A program made the translations under genes and the position numbers. Positions 26,262-35,527 of a stretch of DNA of 64,000 nucleotides are shown here, piece after piece. How positions within the stretch are numbered: the stretch's first letter is position 1; the number at the start of each line of letters is the position of its first letter. Below the pieces are notes generated by a model. That model worked only from the letters and a program-made list of their open reading frames with translations. It was not told the DNA's origin and made no database searches. Origin of the DNA: Xanthobacteraceae bacterium (GTDB lineage: Bacteria; Pseudomonadota; Alphaproteobacteria; Rhizobiales; Xanthobacteraceae); the NCBI GenBank assembly GCA_022844485.1, contig JALHLQ010000015.1, forward strand, positions 1 to 64,000, given 5' to 3'.

Positions 26262-27452
26262 TCACTTCACCAGGTCGTAAACGGGGATGATCTCGGGATC
26301 CCACTCGGTATAGAAGACCTGCTTCGATTTGTAGAGCTTCTCGCCGACGTCCTGGATCTGCATGAAATAGATGTATTCCTTGCGCGCGCCGTTCTTGTCG
26401 AACTCGATCGGAATGCCGGACGTCGCCTCCTTGGTCTTTAACGCCGACATTGCGTCGCGGAACTTCTCGCGATCGTCCGCCGCGCCCGGGTTCTTGTCGA
26501 TCGCCTCGCGGATGATCTGCGCGGTGACGTAGCAGTAGTTCTCGACATAGGAGGGCTGGCGGTCGTTCTTCGCCGTGAACTCGTCGACGAATTTCTTGCC
26601 CTCGGGGGTCAGGTCGGCGAGGTTCGAATCGAAGAACGTGCCGTAGTAGGAACCGACGCTGCGCTTGCCCCAATTGCGCACCTGCGTCGTGATGCCATAG
26701 GGGTGGATGATCTGCTCAGGCTTGATGCCGATGTCGAGGAGCTGGTTGGTCAGCGTGTTGTCGAATCCGCCGGCGCCGATCACCACGACATAATCCGGAT
26801 TGGCGGCGCGCACCTGGGCGGCCTGAACGGTGGCGTCGTTCGAGCCTTGCGGGAAGATGATTTCTGGCTCGATCTTCAATCCCGATTTCGGCGCCTGATA
26901 CTTCAGCCCCGCCGAGATCGCGCGCATCAGCGCGAAATCGGAATAGACCAGTGCGATTTTCGCGCCCGGCTTCTGCTTGGACACGAATTGGGCAATCGCA
27001 TAGCCCCATCCCGCCGCATTTGGCTCGATGCGGAACGTGTATCGCGTGCCCGGCTTGGTGAGCTGGGGAAACGCCGCGACCGGCACGACGAAGGGCAGCT
27101 TGTTCTGCTCGGCGTAGCCGTACATTGCCAGCGCGGTGTCGGAGCTCGTCGGGCCGCTCAGCGAGAGAACCTTGCTCTGCACGTCGAGATTGCGGGCGGC
27201 GGCAACCGCCTGAGCCGGCTGCGTCTGATTGTCGGCGATCACGAATTCGATCTTGCGCTTGCCGGGCGGATTGAACTGCGTCTCGCCGAAGCGAAGACCG
27301 GCGACGCAGCTCGTTCCGAAGAACGACCACGGACCGGTCATCTCGGTGACGAAGCCGATCTTCACCGGCTCTTGCGCCGAGGCCGCCGTCGCGGCCGCGG
27401 CGAACATGCCGCAGGCCAGCGGCATGGCCCATCGCGTCAATCGATTTTTCAT
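26262..27452 (-). CDS. Liv-type ABC transporter substrate-binding protein
   Basis: A 396-residue periplasmic receptor with a signal peptide (CGMFAAAATAASAQ) followed by EPVKIGFVTEMTGPWSFFG. The start at 27452 follows GAGG and MKNRLTRW; the track ORF begins 56 codons earlier in non-coding sequence. The ligand is unknown; the genes upstream on the same strand (DHDPS-family lyase, IclR regulator, HyuA/HyuB) suggest an amide, lactam or hydantoin-like compound or its breakdown product. Confidence 0.9.
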   Translation of the reverse strand: MKNRLTRWAMPLACGMFAAAATAASAQEPVKIGFVTEMTGPWSFFGTSCVAGLRFGETQFNPPGKRKIEFVIADNQTQPAQAVAAARNLDVQSKVLSLSGPTSSDTALAMYGYAEQNKLPFVVPVAAFPQLTKPGTRYTFRIEPNAAGWGYAIAQFVSKQKPGAKIALVYSDFALMRAISAGLKYQAPKSGLKIEPEIIFPQGSNDATVQAAQVRAANPDYVVVIGAGGFDNTLTNQLLDIGIKPEQIIHPYGITTQVRNWGKRSVGSYYGTFFDSNLADLTPEGKKFVDEFTAKNDRQPSYVENYCYVTAQIIREAIDKNPGAADDREKFRDAMSALKTKEATSGIPIEFDKNGARKEYIYFMQIQDVGEKLYKSKQVFYTEWDPEIIPVYDLVK

Positions 27453-27489
27453 GGCTATTCCTCCCTCAAAGTTCCTGTTTGTGCTTTGC

Positions 27490-28446
27490 TTACGCCGCAT
27501 CGCGGCCCGCGCGCCGATCGAGGAGTCCCGATTCCACGAGCGCGGCGCGGACACGGTCGATCTCGGCGCGGCCGAGCTTGACGAGCGGCGGACGAACGAC
27601 GGCGCGCGTCTGCCGTCCAAGCAGGACGAGCGCCTCCTTCATGCGGTTGTGCATGTCGACCCACGGGTCCGAGTAGAACACGCACGCGAGCGGGTAGATG
27701 CGGTCGTTGAGGCGGCGCGCCGCGGCGAGATCGTTCGACTGTACGGCCTGGAACAATTGCGCCTGCAGATCGGGAATGACGCTGCCGCTTCCCGACAAAA
27801 CGCCGTTGCAGCCGAGCACGAAAGACGACAGCAGCCAGGCGCTGTGCGTGGTCAGGACGTTCACGGGGCGGGGCAGGTTTTGCAGCGTCCGAATCTGCAT
27901 CTCGTGCTGCTGCACATTCGCGCACCAGTCCTTGATCGCGCGGATGCTCGGGATCTCCTCGCACAGGCGCAGCAGCGTGTCGCGCGGATAGCCCTGCCCG
28001 GTGGCAAGCGGATACTGGAAGATGATGATCGGCAGATCGCTGGCGTCGGCGACGCGCTTGAAATGCGCCAGCGCCATGTCGGGCGTTTGACCCAACGTGA
28101 AGGGGGCAGGCGGAAACACAAGCAGCGCCGACGCGCCGCCTTGCGTCGCCATGCGCGCGATGCGGGCGGCTTCCAGGCTGCCGTCGGCCCACACGCCATG
28201 GACCAGCGGAACCCTGTCGCCGATTTCGTCCTGCGCGACCTCCAGCACGCGCCGCTGCTCCTCGAAGGTGCAAGAGGCAACCTCGGTCGAATGGGCGTTG
28301 ATGGTGATCGACGAGACGCCCGGCGTGGCCGAGACATCGCGAATATGCTTGCGGAATCCCCTCTCGTCGATCGAGAGGTCTTCGTTGAAGGGCAACAGTA
28401 CCGCGGGAATGACCCCATGAGGGACATAGGTCGGATGGCGCGGCAT
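27490..28446 (-). CDS. Dihydrodipicolinate synthase family aldolase/lyase
   Basis: A 318-residue TIM-barrel Schiff-base enzyme. The N-terminal GVIPAVLLPFNEDLSID, the segment INAHSTEVASCTFEEQRRVLEV (where DapA has GTTGE), the tyrosine in IIIFQYPLATG and the catalytic lysine in IRAIKDWC define the family. Because the GTTGE motif is altered and a catabolic context surrounds it, it is unlikely to be the biosynthetic DapA; aldolase, dehydratase or decarboxylase roles are all known in the family. GGAGAGGAG precedes the start. It lies in one strand block with HyuAB and Liv genes. Confidence 0.85.
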   Translation of the reverse strand: MPRHPTYVPHGVIPAVLLPFNEDLSIDERGFRKHIRDVSATPGVSSITINAHSTEVASCTFEEQRRVLEVAQDEIGDRVPLVHGVWADGSLEAARIARMATQGGASALLVFPPAPFTLGQTPDMALAHFKRVADASDLPIIIFQYPLATGQGYPRDTLLRLCEEIPSIRAIKDWCANVQQHEMQIRTLQNLPRPVNVLTTHSAWLLSSFVLGCNGVLSGSGSVIPDLQAQLFQAVQSNDLAAARRLNDRIYPLACVFYSDPWVDMHNRMKEALVLLGRQTRAVVRPPLVKLGRAEIDRVRAALVESGLLDRRAGRDAA

Positions 28447-28484
28447 GGGTGTGTCTCCTCTCCTGATTCGTTCTTCGACTCTCG

Positions 28485-29333
28485 TTACAGGCGACGCACC
28501 AGCGGGCGCAGCGTCCGATCGAGCGGCCAGATGCGCGCAAGGCGTGCGACGGTCTCCAGCAGCATGGGCGCGCAAGCTTCGATGTCGCCGCCGCTCATGC
28601 GGTTGGTCGGCGCAGCCAGGCTCACGGCCCCGACGCATTCTCGCTCGCTCTGCAGGTTCGAAACGATGATGGGCGCGGCGATGGCGACAACGCCCATCTC
28701 GCTTTCCTCCAAGTTCGCCGCAAAGCCGCGCCGGGCGACCTCTTTCAAGTCTGCCTCGATGCTGGCCGCGTCGGTCTTGGAGTTGACGGTCCGTGCCTCG
28801 ACGCCCTTCGTCTTGATGATGCGAAGCGCGCGAGCGAGCGGCAATGTCGATAGCCAGGCTTTGGCGATGGCATGGGTGTTCAGGCTGATGTCCAGCGAAT
28901 AGTTGGGATCGATCTGCACCGAGCGTTTCGCGCCGGCGATCGCATAGACCCAGGTGATGCGCTCGCCGTGTTCGACAATGGCGAGACGGACAAGCTCCCC
29001 GCTCTCCTCGGCCAGCGCCTTGAGCACGGGAGCGCATTGATCCAGCAGGCGGCTTTGCTGCATCTGGCGGAGGCCGAGATTGCTGACGCGATAGGTGAGC
29101 TGATAGCGCTGCGCGACATCGTCGCGCCACACGAAGCCCAGCCCTTCCAGGGTGGCGAGCAGCTTGACGGCGATCGCCTTGTTGACGTCGAGCCGACGCG
29201 CGATCTCGGCAAGACTCAAGCCGTCGCCCTCGTCCGCCAGCATCTCGACGATCTCGAAGGCGCGCTCGACGGAGACGATGGTGTCTTCCGCCGCGCGATC
29301 AAAAATCCGTTTCTGTGCCCGGGCTTCGCTCAC
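28485..29333 (-). CDS. IclR family transcriptional regulator
   Basis: A 282-residue regulator. The N-terminal winged helix-turn-helix (about residues 20-85) reads SLAEIARRLDVNKAIAVKLLATLEGLGFV; the C-terminal effector domain (about 100-270) includes HAIAKAWLSTLP and GVVAIAAPIIVSN. IclR proteins bind a small organic acid and control adjacent catabolic genes, acting as repressor or activator. It lies between HyuB and the DHDPS-family gene on the same strand, probably as part of the operon it governs. Confidence 0.9.
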   Translation of the reverse strand: MSEARAQKRIFDRAAEDTIVSVERAFEIVEMLADEGDGLSLAEIARRLDVNKAIAVKLLATLEGLGFVWRDDVAQRYQLTYRVSNLGLRQMQQSRLLDQCAPVLKALAEESGELVRLAIVEHGERITWVYAIAGAKRSVQIDPNYSLDISLNTHAIAKAWLSTLPLARALRIIKTKGVEARTVNSKTDAASIEADLKEVARRGFAANLEESEMGVVAIAAPIIVSNLQSERECVGAVSLAAPTNRMSGGDIEACAPMLLETVARLARIWPLDRTLRPLVRRL

Positions 29334-29343
29334 CGATGGCTCC

Positions 29344-31245
29344 TCAGCAGCATCGCCATTTGCCGAGGCCCGCCGAGGCGACCGCGCGGTTGACGCGCTC
29401 GGCCTCGGAATCCGGCTTCGGCCAGTTCGTGCAGGTCATGCAGCCGCAGGGCGAGTCGTCCTCCCGCGCAAACGGCCGGTCGATCGGCAGGCCTTGCTGG
29501 CGCATCATCTGGCGCAGGATCGTCGTGCGTTTCCGATCCGCCAGACCGGTGGCCCGGTCGATCTCGACGCCATAGTGGGCGCGCGCGGCCTCCATCGAGA
29601 CATAACCCTGGCGCACGTCGCGCTCCACATCCTCCAGCTTCCGATCGAGCGGCGAGCCGTAGCCGCCGCCGCCGCCCGAGCGCAGCGTGTAAACGTCGCC
29701 TTTCCGCAGGCGCTGCGCCAACAGTTTCCCGGTCGGGAAGCGGGTTTCCTCTTCCCCGTTCCGCCGCAGCGAGACCTCATTGCCGAGCGCCGACAAACCG
29801 TTGAACAGTCCCCACGGGCGGCAGTCCACGCGCTCGATCTGCGCGTTGAACATGATGTCCTCCAGCGCATGGACGACCTGCTCGGTGCCGAGCCCGCCGC
29901 GGTGCTTGCCGGCGCCGCCGGAGTCGTCGCGCAAGGCGTAGCGCTCGATGATCACCGGGTATTTCGCTTCCGCCTGCTCGCTCGGGCTGTTGTGCGTGTC
30001 GCCGTCATTGATGGCGATGGTCGCGCTCATGCCGTCTTCGTTGTGCTTCGCCCCCCAGCCGCCGCCGATCAGGCCGCCGAGATAAACATAGAACTGGCCG
30101 GTCTTCGGCTGCACGCCGTTCACCATGGCAATGACGAGATCGGCGTGATGGCCGGCGATGACGCGCGTCGGCACCGCAGGCGCGAGCGCCTTGAAGATCG
30201 TGTCGACGATGGTCATCGGATAGGTCATCCACCAGCGCATCGGCGCGGGGCGTTCCGCGCTCACGACGCGCCCGGTCGGCAGCACGATGTCGAGATTGCG
30301 GAACGAGCCGTCATTGATCGGCAGATCGAGCGGGGAGGTGAGGCACTTGAAGGCGACTTGCGCCGCCGAGCGGCCCGCGGTCTCGCCGGAATTGTAGAAG
30401 CCCTTCACCTGATCGCTGACTTCGGTGAGATCCACCGTCATGCGGTCGCCTTTGACGGTCACCTTGACGCGCATGGGCACGCGACGGCCGACCTCCACGC
30501 CGTCGTCGTCCATGAAGGACTCCGCCTCGTAGACGCCGTCGGGAATTTTGGAGACGCTCTCGCGCGCAATCGCTTCGGAGTGGTCGAAGATGGAATCGAT
30601 CGCGCCCAGCACCGCCTTCTTGCCGTATTTCGCAACGAGCTCGAGGAAACGCTTCTCGCCCGTCTTCACGGCGGCGACCTGTGCGCGGAGATCGCCCATC
30701 GCGCGCTCCGGGATGCGAACGTTCATGCGGATGACCGCGAGGATGTCGTCATTCGGGACGCCGGCGCGCCAGGCCTTGACGATCGGCATCTGCAGCCCTT
30801 CGGAATAGATGTCGCGCGTCATGCCGTCGAGCGGCCCGCCGATATCGACCCAGTGCGCCATGCATCCGGCGAATCCGATCAACTCGCGCCCGTGAAAGAC
30901 CGGCACGGAGAAGGTCATGTGGTTGAGATGGCTGCCGGTGAGGTAGGCGTCGTTCGTGAGCAGCACATCGCCGGGCTCGATCCCGTCCGCGCCGAAATGG
31001 CGGAGCTTGGCCTTGATCGTTTCGCTCATGCCGCGGATGAACATCGGCAGGCCGATGCCGATGGAGACGGTGTTGCCCTCGCGGTCGAAGAGGCCGACGG
31101 TGAAGTCGAGGGCCTCGTAGATGATCATGTTGTAGGCCGTCCGCATCAAATTCGTCTTCATCTCCTCGGTCGCGGCGATGAAGCCGTTGCGGATGATCTC
31201 GGTCAGCACCGGATCGGCGGCGCGTTGTGGGTGCGGCGTCAGCAT
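29344..31245 (-). CDS. Hydantoinase B/oxoprolinase family protein
   Basis: A 633-residue HyuB-type subunit. Key stretches are DPVLTEIIRNGFIAATEEMKTNLMRTAYN, the metal/substrate region DVLLTNDAYLTGSHLNHMT, and GGGYGSPLDRKLEDVERDVRQGYVS near the end. HyuA/HyuB complexes use ATP to open 5-membered lactam or hydantoin rings, or, in carboxylase relatives, to activate ketones. The start at 31245 overlaps the HyuA stop by 7 bases; the 1070-residue track ORF extends far into HyuA and is wrong. The tail carries an unusual cysteine cluster (CGCMTC and a terminal RCC), possibly a metal site. Confidence 0.9.
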   Translation of the reverse strand: MLTPHPQRAADPVLTEIIRNGFIAATEEMKTNLMRTAYNMIIYEALDFTVGLFDREGNTVSIGIGLPMFIRGMSETIKAKLRHFGADGIEPGDVLLTNDAYLTGSHLNHMTFSVPVFHGRELIGFAGCMAHWVDIGGPLDGMTRDIYSEGLQMPIVKAWRAGVPNDDILAVIRMNVRIPERAMGDLRAQVAAVKTGEKRFLELVAKYGKKAVLGAIDSIFDHSEAIARESVSKIPDGVYEAESFMDDDGVEVGRRVPMRVKVTVKGDRMTVDLTEVSDQVKGFYNSGETAGRSAAQVAFKCLTSPLDLPINDGSFRNLDIVLPTGRVVSAERPAPMRWWMTYPMTIVDTIFKALAPAVPTRVIAGHHADLVIAMVNGVQPKTGQFYVYLGGLIGGGWGAKHNEDGMSATIAINDGDTHNSPSEQAEAKYPVIIERYALRDDSGGAGKHRGGLGTEQVVHALEDIMFNAQIERVDCRPWGLFNGLSALGNEVSLRRNGEEETRFPTGKLLAQRLRKGDVYTLRSGGGGGYGSPLDRKLEDVERDVRQGYVSMEAARAHYGVEIDRATGLADRKRTTILRQMMRQQGLPIDRPFAREDDSPCGCMTCTNWPKPDSEAERVNRAVASAGLGKWRCC

Positions 31246-33332
31246 TGCGATGGCTCGACCGTGATATCGAGGTTGCCAAGCCGGTCGACGAGAAGGCGAT
31301 CGCCCGGGGCGAGCACGGTCGTCGAGGCATATTCGCAGACCAGCGCCGGCCCGCCGATGCGATGGCCGGCCAGGAGTCGGTTGCGGTGATAAACGGGAGC
31401 GTCGCGCCGGCCGCCGAGAATCCCGAACTCGACGGGGCGCGAACCGATCAGCGCGGCATCGGCATCGGCTTTGTCCGAGCTTTCGATCGGCGCTTGCCGC
31501 GGCTTCGGAATCGCCCCGATCACGGACAGCCGCAGGCTTACGACTTCGGCGCCTTCGTCGGGAGAGGCATAGCCGTAGCGTTGCGCGTGGACTTCGTCGA
31601 AACGGGCCTTGATGCCGGCGATATCGCGCGCGGCGAACAATTCGCCCGGTATCTCGACGGCGACCGCGTGCTCCTGGCCGATATAGCGCATGTCGGCGGC
31701 GTATTTCAGCTGGAGGTCCGCGATATTGGCGGCCGCGTTGCGAACTTCTTCCGATCCGCGGCGGCGCATCTCCTCGAAGATCCGGTCGAAGGTTTCGAAC
31801 GGCGCATCGGACAGGCAGGCAAAGAGCGTGCGCACGAAGTCGCGGCGCAAGTCGGTCACCAGCATGCCGTAAGCCGAGAAATGCCCCGGCGCGTTCGGGA
31901 TGATGACGCGCGCAATCTGCAGCTCGCGCGCGACGAGGGCGGCGTGCAGCGGGCCCGCTCCGCCATAGGCGACCATGGCGAAGTCGCGAGCATCGAGGCC
32001 GCGTTCGGTGGTGACGCGCTTGACGACATTGGCCATCTGCGTAACCGCGATGCGAATGATCCCGTCCGCTGCGTCGCCGAGGGACAGACCAAGCGGCTCG
32101 GCGATCTTCTCGCGCAGCGCCTTCTGCGCCCCGGCGAGGTCGAGCGTCATTTCGCCACCCAGGAACAGATCGGCGGGCAGCCGCCCCAGCACGAGATTCG
32201 CATCCGTCACCGTCGGCTCGGTACCTCCGCCGCCGTAACACACCGGTCCCGGCACGGCGCCGGCGCTGTCGGGGCCGACCCGGATCGCGCCGCCGGTCAT
32301 CACGCGCGCGATCGAGCCGCCGCCGGTGCCGACCTCCTGGATGTCGATCATCGGCATCTGGATCGGAAGACCTTCCGCGTAGCCGCCGACCATAACCTGG
32401 CCGGCGGTCAGCTCGACTCCGGACAGGATCACGCCGGCTTTCGCCGTCGTGCCGCCCATGTCGAAAGCGATCGCGTTCTTGAGCCCCGTCGCGGCGCAGA
32501 GCTCGCGCGTGCCGATCACGCCGGCGGCCGGACCGGATTCGAGCATGCGGATGCATTCGCGGCTTGCCTGCGAGGCGTCGTACAGCCCGCCGGTGGACTG
32601 CACGACCAGGAACGTGCCGGGAAAGCCGACCTCATCGAGAAACGCGCCGGTCTCGGTGAGATATTCCTGCACGCGCGGTCCGATATAGGCATTGGCGGCG
32701 ACCGTCGAGGTGCGCTCGAACTCGCGGTATTCCTGCGAGAGCTCGTGGGAGGCGGTCACGAACACGCCGGGCAGCCGCCGGCGGAAGAAGTCGCGCGCCC
32801 GGATCTCGTGATCGGGATTGCGATAGGAATGAAGGAAGAGGATCGCGACGGCTTGGATGCGCTCGCGCTCGAGCAGCGCCGCGACCGACGCGAGCTCCGC
32901 GTCATCGAGGGGCCGCAGCACCTCGCCGGAAGGCAGCACCCGCTCGCCCACTTCAAAGCGGAGGGCGCGCTCGATCAGCGGCCGGTGCTTGCGAAAGAAC
33001 AGGTTGTAGGCTTCGGGCCGGTTGACGCGGCCGATCTCATAGATGTCGCGGAACCCGCGTGTCGTGACCAGCGCCGTGCGCGCGCCCTTGCGTTCGAGCA
33101 GCGCGTTGATCGCGACCGTCGTGCCGTGCAGGAACAGATGCGCGTCTGCAAAGGCGGTGCCCGCCTTCTCGACGGCCTTGCCCATGCCGTCGATCAGCCG
33201 CGACGGCGTCGTCAGCGTCTTGCCGAGCTGGATGCGGCCGGTCGTCTCTTCGAAGATCGCAACATCCGTGAACGTGCCGCCGACATCGGACGCAATGCGC
33301 CGCTGCGCCTTGCCTGGCGAAGCCACGCTCAC
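31239..33332 (-). CDS. Hydantoinase A/oxoprolinase family protein
   Basis: A 697-residue HyuA-type ATPase subunit of the ASKHA fold. The phosphate-1 motif is IASDVGGTFTDVAIF, followed by HGTTVAINALLERKG; the second phosphate region is AIAFDMGGTTAKAGVI and the adenosine loop VAYGGAGPLHAALVA. I prefer the GTG at 33332, with GGAG 7 bases upstream, because it gives family-normal length and begins just before the first motif; ATG at 33428 would add 32 unalignable residues. It is the first gene of the long minus-strand catabolic block. Confidence 0.88.
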   Translation of the reverse strand: MSVASPGKAQRRIASDVGGTFTDVAIFEETTGRIQLGKTLTTPSRLIDGMGKAVEKAGTAFADAHLFLHGTTVAINALLERKGARTALVTTRGFRDIYEIGRVNRPEAYNLFFRKHRPLIERALRFEVGERVLPSGEVLRPLDDAELASVAALLERERIQAVAILFLHSYRNPDHEIRARDFFRRRLPGVFVTASHELSQEYREFERTSTVAANAYIGPRVQEYLTETGAFLDEVGFPGTFLVVQSTGGLYDASQASRECIRMLESGPAAGVIGTRELCAATGLKNAIAFDMGGTTAKAGVILSGVELTAGQVMVGGYAEGLPIQMPMIDIQEVGTGGGSIARVMTGGAIRVGPDSAGAVPGPVCYGGGGTEPTVTDANLVLGRLPADLFLGGEMTLDLAGAQKALREKIAEPLGLSLGDAADGIIRIAVTQMANVVKRVTTERGLDARDFAMVAYGGAGPLHAALVARELQIARVIIPNAPGHFSAYGMLVTDLRRDFVRTLFACLSDAPFETFDRIFEEMRRRGSEEVRNAAANIADLQLKYAADMRYIGQEHAVAVEIPGELFAARDIAGIKARFDEVHAQRYGYASPDEGAEVVSLRLSVIGAIPKPRQAPIESSDKADADAALIGSRPVEFGILGGRRDAPVYHRNRLLAGHRIGGPALVCEYASTTVLAPGDRLLVDRLGNLDITVEPSQC

Positions 33333-33816
33333 GGGCGCACTCCGCGCGTCGGAGGAGGAAATAGGGGCACGGAGCTCTCCAGCAACGTCGTAGGTAACGG
33401 CATTACCCCCAAGGCTGTCAGCGCGCATGGCGGCTGTCAATAGGCTCCGAGGTCGCCTGCCGCAGGCGATCTGCGAACTGGTTGCCGCCGCCGCTCCAAA
33501 ATCCAATGCGGCTTTCGCCGATGGCGCCGTTCGGCGGCTTGCCGGTTTCAAGCAACGAGAGACCGTTCGACGAGGCGAAGGTTTTGAAGGTTCCTGGACT
33601 AACTATTTTGGACTCGCGCGTTTGGTTTTTAGTTGTTTTGCAGGCGATAACCGGCGTAAGTATTTTCAAGTTCGGGATTGATGTACGCGACCAAGTTGAA
33701 TTTGCCGGCTTGCACTCGCAATCATCGATTGTTATGAGAACGGCGCCCGAAAATAACCAATGGTTGTGATCCGGTTGTGCTGCTTTTGATGCAGTTATTA
33801 GACAGCGGAGTAGAAA
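33333..33816. other. Intergenic region with relatively AT-rich core
   Basis: About 480 bases between the divergent HyuA and H-NS-like genes with no credible protein. The 84- and 95-residue ORFs here have no ribosome binding sites and atypical codon use. From about 33590 the sequence becomes AT-rich for this genome. It must hold the promoter of the HyuA operon and that of the H-NS-like gene, and AT-rich DNA of this sort is a natural target for H-NS family proteins. Confidence 0.5.
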
Positions 33817-34155
33817 ATGGTTGCGCGGACGAAATTGAAATCGATGACGAGCGACGAACTTATTGTCCTTCGAAGCCAGATTGACGAAGCGCTGGTCCGG
33901 CAAATCAGTAAAGAGCGTGATGAACTCGACAGAAAACTGGAGCAGGTCGGCAAAAGCGCGCGACCCGGTGTCACGAGAGGCGCAGCCAGGAACGGCCGGC
34001 GCGGCCGGCGCAAGCTGAAAGGGCGCAAGTTGGCGGCAAAATATCGAAACCCGGCTAACCGGAGCGAAACCTGGGCAGGGCGGGGGTTGAAACCCCGATG
34101 GCTGACGGCCGCACTCCGAAAAGGCAAGAAGCTTGAGGATTTTCTGATCAAGTAA
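33817..34155 (+). CDS. H-NS family nucleoid protein
   Basis: A 112-residue H-NS/HvrA-type DNA-binding protein. The N-terminal half is an oligomerisation coiled coil (about 15-50), the middle a basic linker, and the C-terminal domain reads KYRNPANRSETWAGRGLKPRWLTAAL, the proteobacterial H-NS DNA-binding core with the WAGRG hook that enters the AT-rich minor groove. It probably silences AT-rich or acquired DNA. GGAG lies 6 bases upstream of the ATG. A hairpin follows the stop. Confidence 0.92.
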   Translation: MVARTKLKSMTSDELIVLRSQIDEALVRQISKERDELDRKLEQVGKSARPGVTRGAARNGRRGRRKLKGRKLAAKYRNPANRSETWAGRGLKPRWLTAALRKGKKLEDFLIK

Positions 34156-34160
34156 ATATT

Positions 34161-34188
34161 TGAGGCGAGGGGATTTTGTCCCGCCTCA
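34161..34188 (+). terminator. Hairpin after the H-NS-like gene
   Basis: TGAGGCG and CGCCTCA arms extended by GGGGA/TCCC with one bulged base. It lies directly after the stop codon but has no T-run, so it may be a weak or factor-dependent terminator or an RNA-stabilising structure. Confidence 0.5.
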
Positions 34189-34397
34189 ACAATCGCTCAG
34201 ATTAAAACCCGGCCTGCGATTTTCCCTGCTTGCGTTCCTCCTTGGCTGCTGCATGAGCCGCGGAGCAAGGTCGCGTGCGCGGTGAATGGACCGTTCGCGC
34301 GAAGCATGTGCAGAAGGAAGCATCGTCTCGACGGCGTTCGGGCACACCGCCCAATGGGTTGTGAGCGGTACGCGGTGCGCCGTCTGACCTCGGTTCA

Positions 34398-34715
34398 TCA
34401 TTTCGGTGCTTGCGCAAATGACGGGCCGCACGACTCGCGTTGCGTGCTCGGATCGTCCTCTCGCGAAAAGACCATGTATCCGTGCGGGTCGCCTTGCGCG
34501 CTCAGCGCGGCATCGTGAGTAAGGCAAGGCGAGGGCGTAGTCTCGGAAGCGGCCAACGAGGCCGGTTCGATCGTTGCCGCCGTATCGGTTTGGTTTTCGG
34601 GAAAAAGAAGCGCGGCTCCAAGGCCCAATATCAAGACCAGAAGCACCGTGAGCCGATCAGGGCCGTCTCGCGTAACGCGACAGGGGGCCGTCGGAGAATT
34701 GGGGGTCGTGGACAT
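34398..34715 (-). CDS. Small membrane-anchored hypothetical protein
   Basis: A 105-residue protein with one hydrophobic segment (LTVLLVLILGLGAALLF, about residues 22-38) and a Cys/Thr/Ser-containing tail. The start at 34715 has AGGTGA about 5 bases upstream; the track start is 19 codons earlier. The N-terminus is proline/threonine-rich, so it looks like a signal-anchor with a periplasmic domain of about 65 residues. No family recognised. It lies in the gene-poor patch beside the H-NS-like gene and may be lineage-specific. Confidence 0.5.
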   Translation of the reverse strand: MSTTPNSPTAPCRVTRDGPDRLTVLLVLILGLGAALLFPENQTDTAATIEPASLAASETTPSPCLTHDAALSAQGDPHGYMVFSREDDPSTQRESCGPSFAQAPK

Positions 34716-34932
34716 GGCGATCACCTGCTTTCGTTGAAGTGATGCTGCGCGGATCGATGGCAGCAGGCGCATGCTTAAGCGGCGGCCGTATCATCGGGTG
34801 TGAGCGCGTCACATTGGTATTGTTTCTTTCGGGCAAGGCTGCGCGTTCCAAAAAACCGCTCCGTGTGAGCGGCCTCACGCTGGAAGCGCCGAATGCCGCG
34901 TAAAAGGCGGGCGTGCTGGACAGGAGGTTGCC

Positions 34933-35376
34933 ATGTCTGTCGACCCGTTGCCGGATTGCCGACCGCCCAGGCGCGACGATCGATTCGCGTTTGCTTCAAT
35001 CCACCCCGAACTCATCGGCGGAAACCTGGCCATACCGCCGGCTGCCCCCGCAAGACCGGCGGTTGCAACCTCTCGGACCGGGGTTTCGAAGCGAACAGCG
35101 GCGAGCCTCTGCTTCGTGATCGCGGTCTTGCTTGTTGTTCCTGTCGTGAACAAATCGCTGCGGACCGAAGCCGCGGAACCCGCCAAGGAGCGAATGGGGG
35201 GCTCGATTTCATGTCCTGATGTGCACCGCATGGCGAAAGAGTCGCTGTCGCAGCTTGTTCGGAGCGCGCGGGATGCCGACCTGCGCAAAGTCAGCGACAG
35301 CATTGCCGCGATGCGGCGCGCGCGGCGAAATTGTGAGGCGGGCCGCGTGGCCGAGGCGGCCGTCGCGCACCGCTGA
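34933..35376 (+). CDS. Hypothetical single-span membrane protein
   Basis: A 147-residue protein with an excellent ribosome binding site (AGGAGG, 5 bases before the ATG). Residues 1-53 are Pro/Arg-rich, a membrane segment follows (AASLCFVIAVLLVVPVVN, about 56-73), and the rest is a helical periplasmic region with two cysteines (SCPDVHRMAKESLSQLV and RRNCEAGRV) that could form a disulfide. I do not recognise a family. It is flanked by other small proteins of unknown function. Confidence 0.6.
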   Translation: MSVDPLPDCRPPRRDDRFAFASIHPELIGGNLAIPPAAPARPAVATSRTGVSKRTAASLCFVIAVLLVVPVVNKSLRTEAAEPAKERMGGSISCPDVHRMAKESLSQLVRSARDADLRKVSDSIAAMRRARRNCEAGRVAEAAVAHR

Positions 35377-35527
35377 ATCGAAACTTGCCTTGGTCCCCTT
35401 GCCCCGGTTTCGCCTGGCAGAATTCTTCTGTGATGCAGTTCACACAGGTTCTTGTCGGCGGATGCTAGGAGCGGGTGCTTGCCATGGAGACAGTGGCCGA
35501 CATCCGAGGCACGAGGAGATCGTTCAC

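Noticed and set aside
31246-32556. N-terminal extension of HyuB in the ORF track
   Set aside because: It is an Arg-rich reading of HyuA in another frame; family length and the ATG at 31245 argue against it.
29152-33443. Two long plus-strand ORFs (745 and 738 residues) over HyuB and HyuA
   Set aside because: Shadows: low-complexity Arg/Gly/Asp translation without motifs, while both minus-strand genes are canonical.
33427-33769. Small ORFs upstream of the H-NS-like gene
   Set aside because: No ribosome binding sites, overlapping frames, no recognisable features; treated as non-coding.
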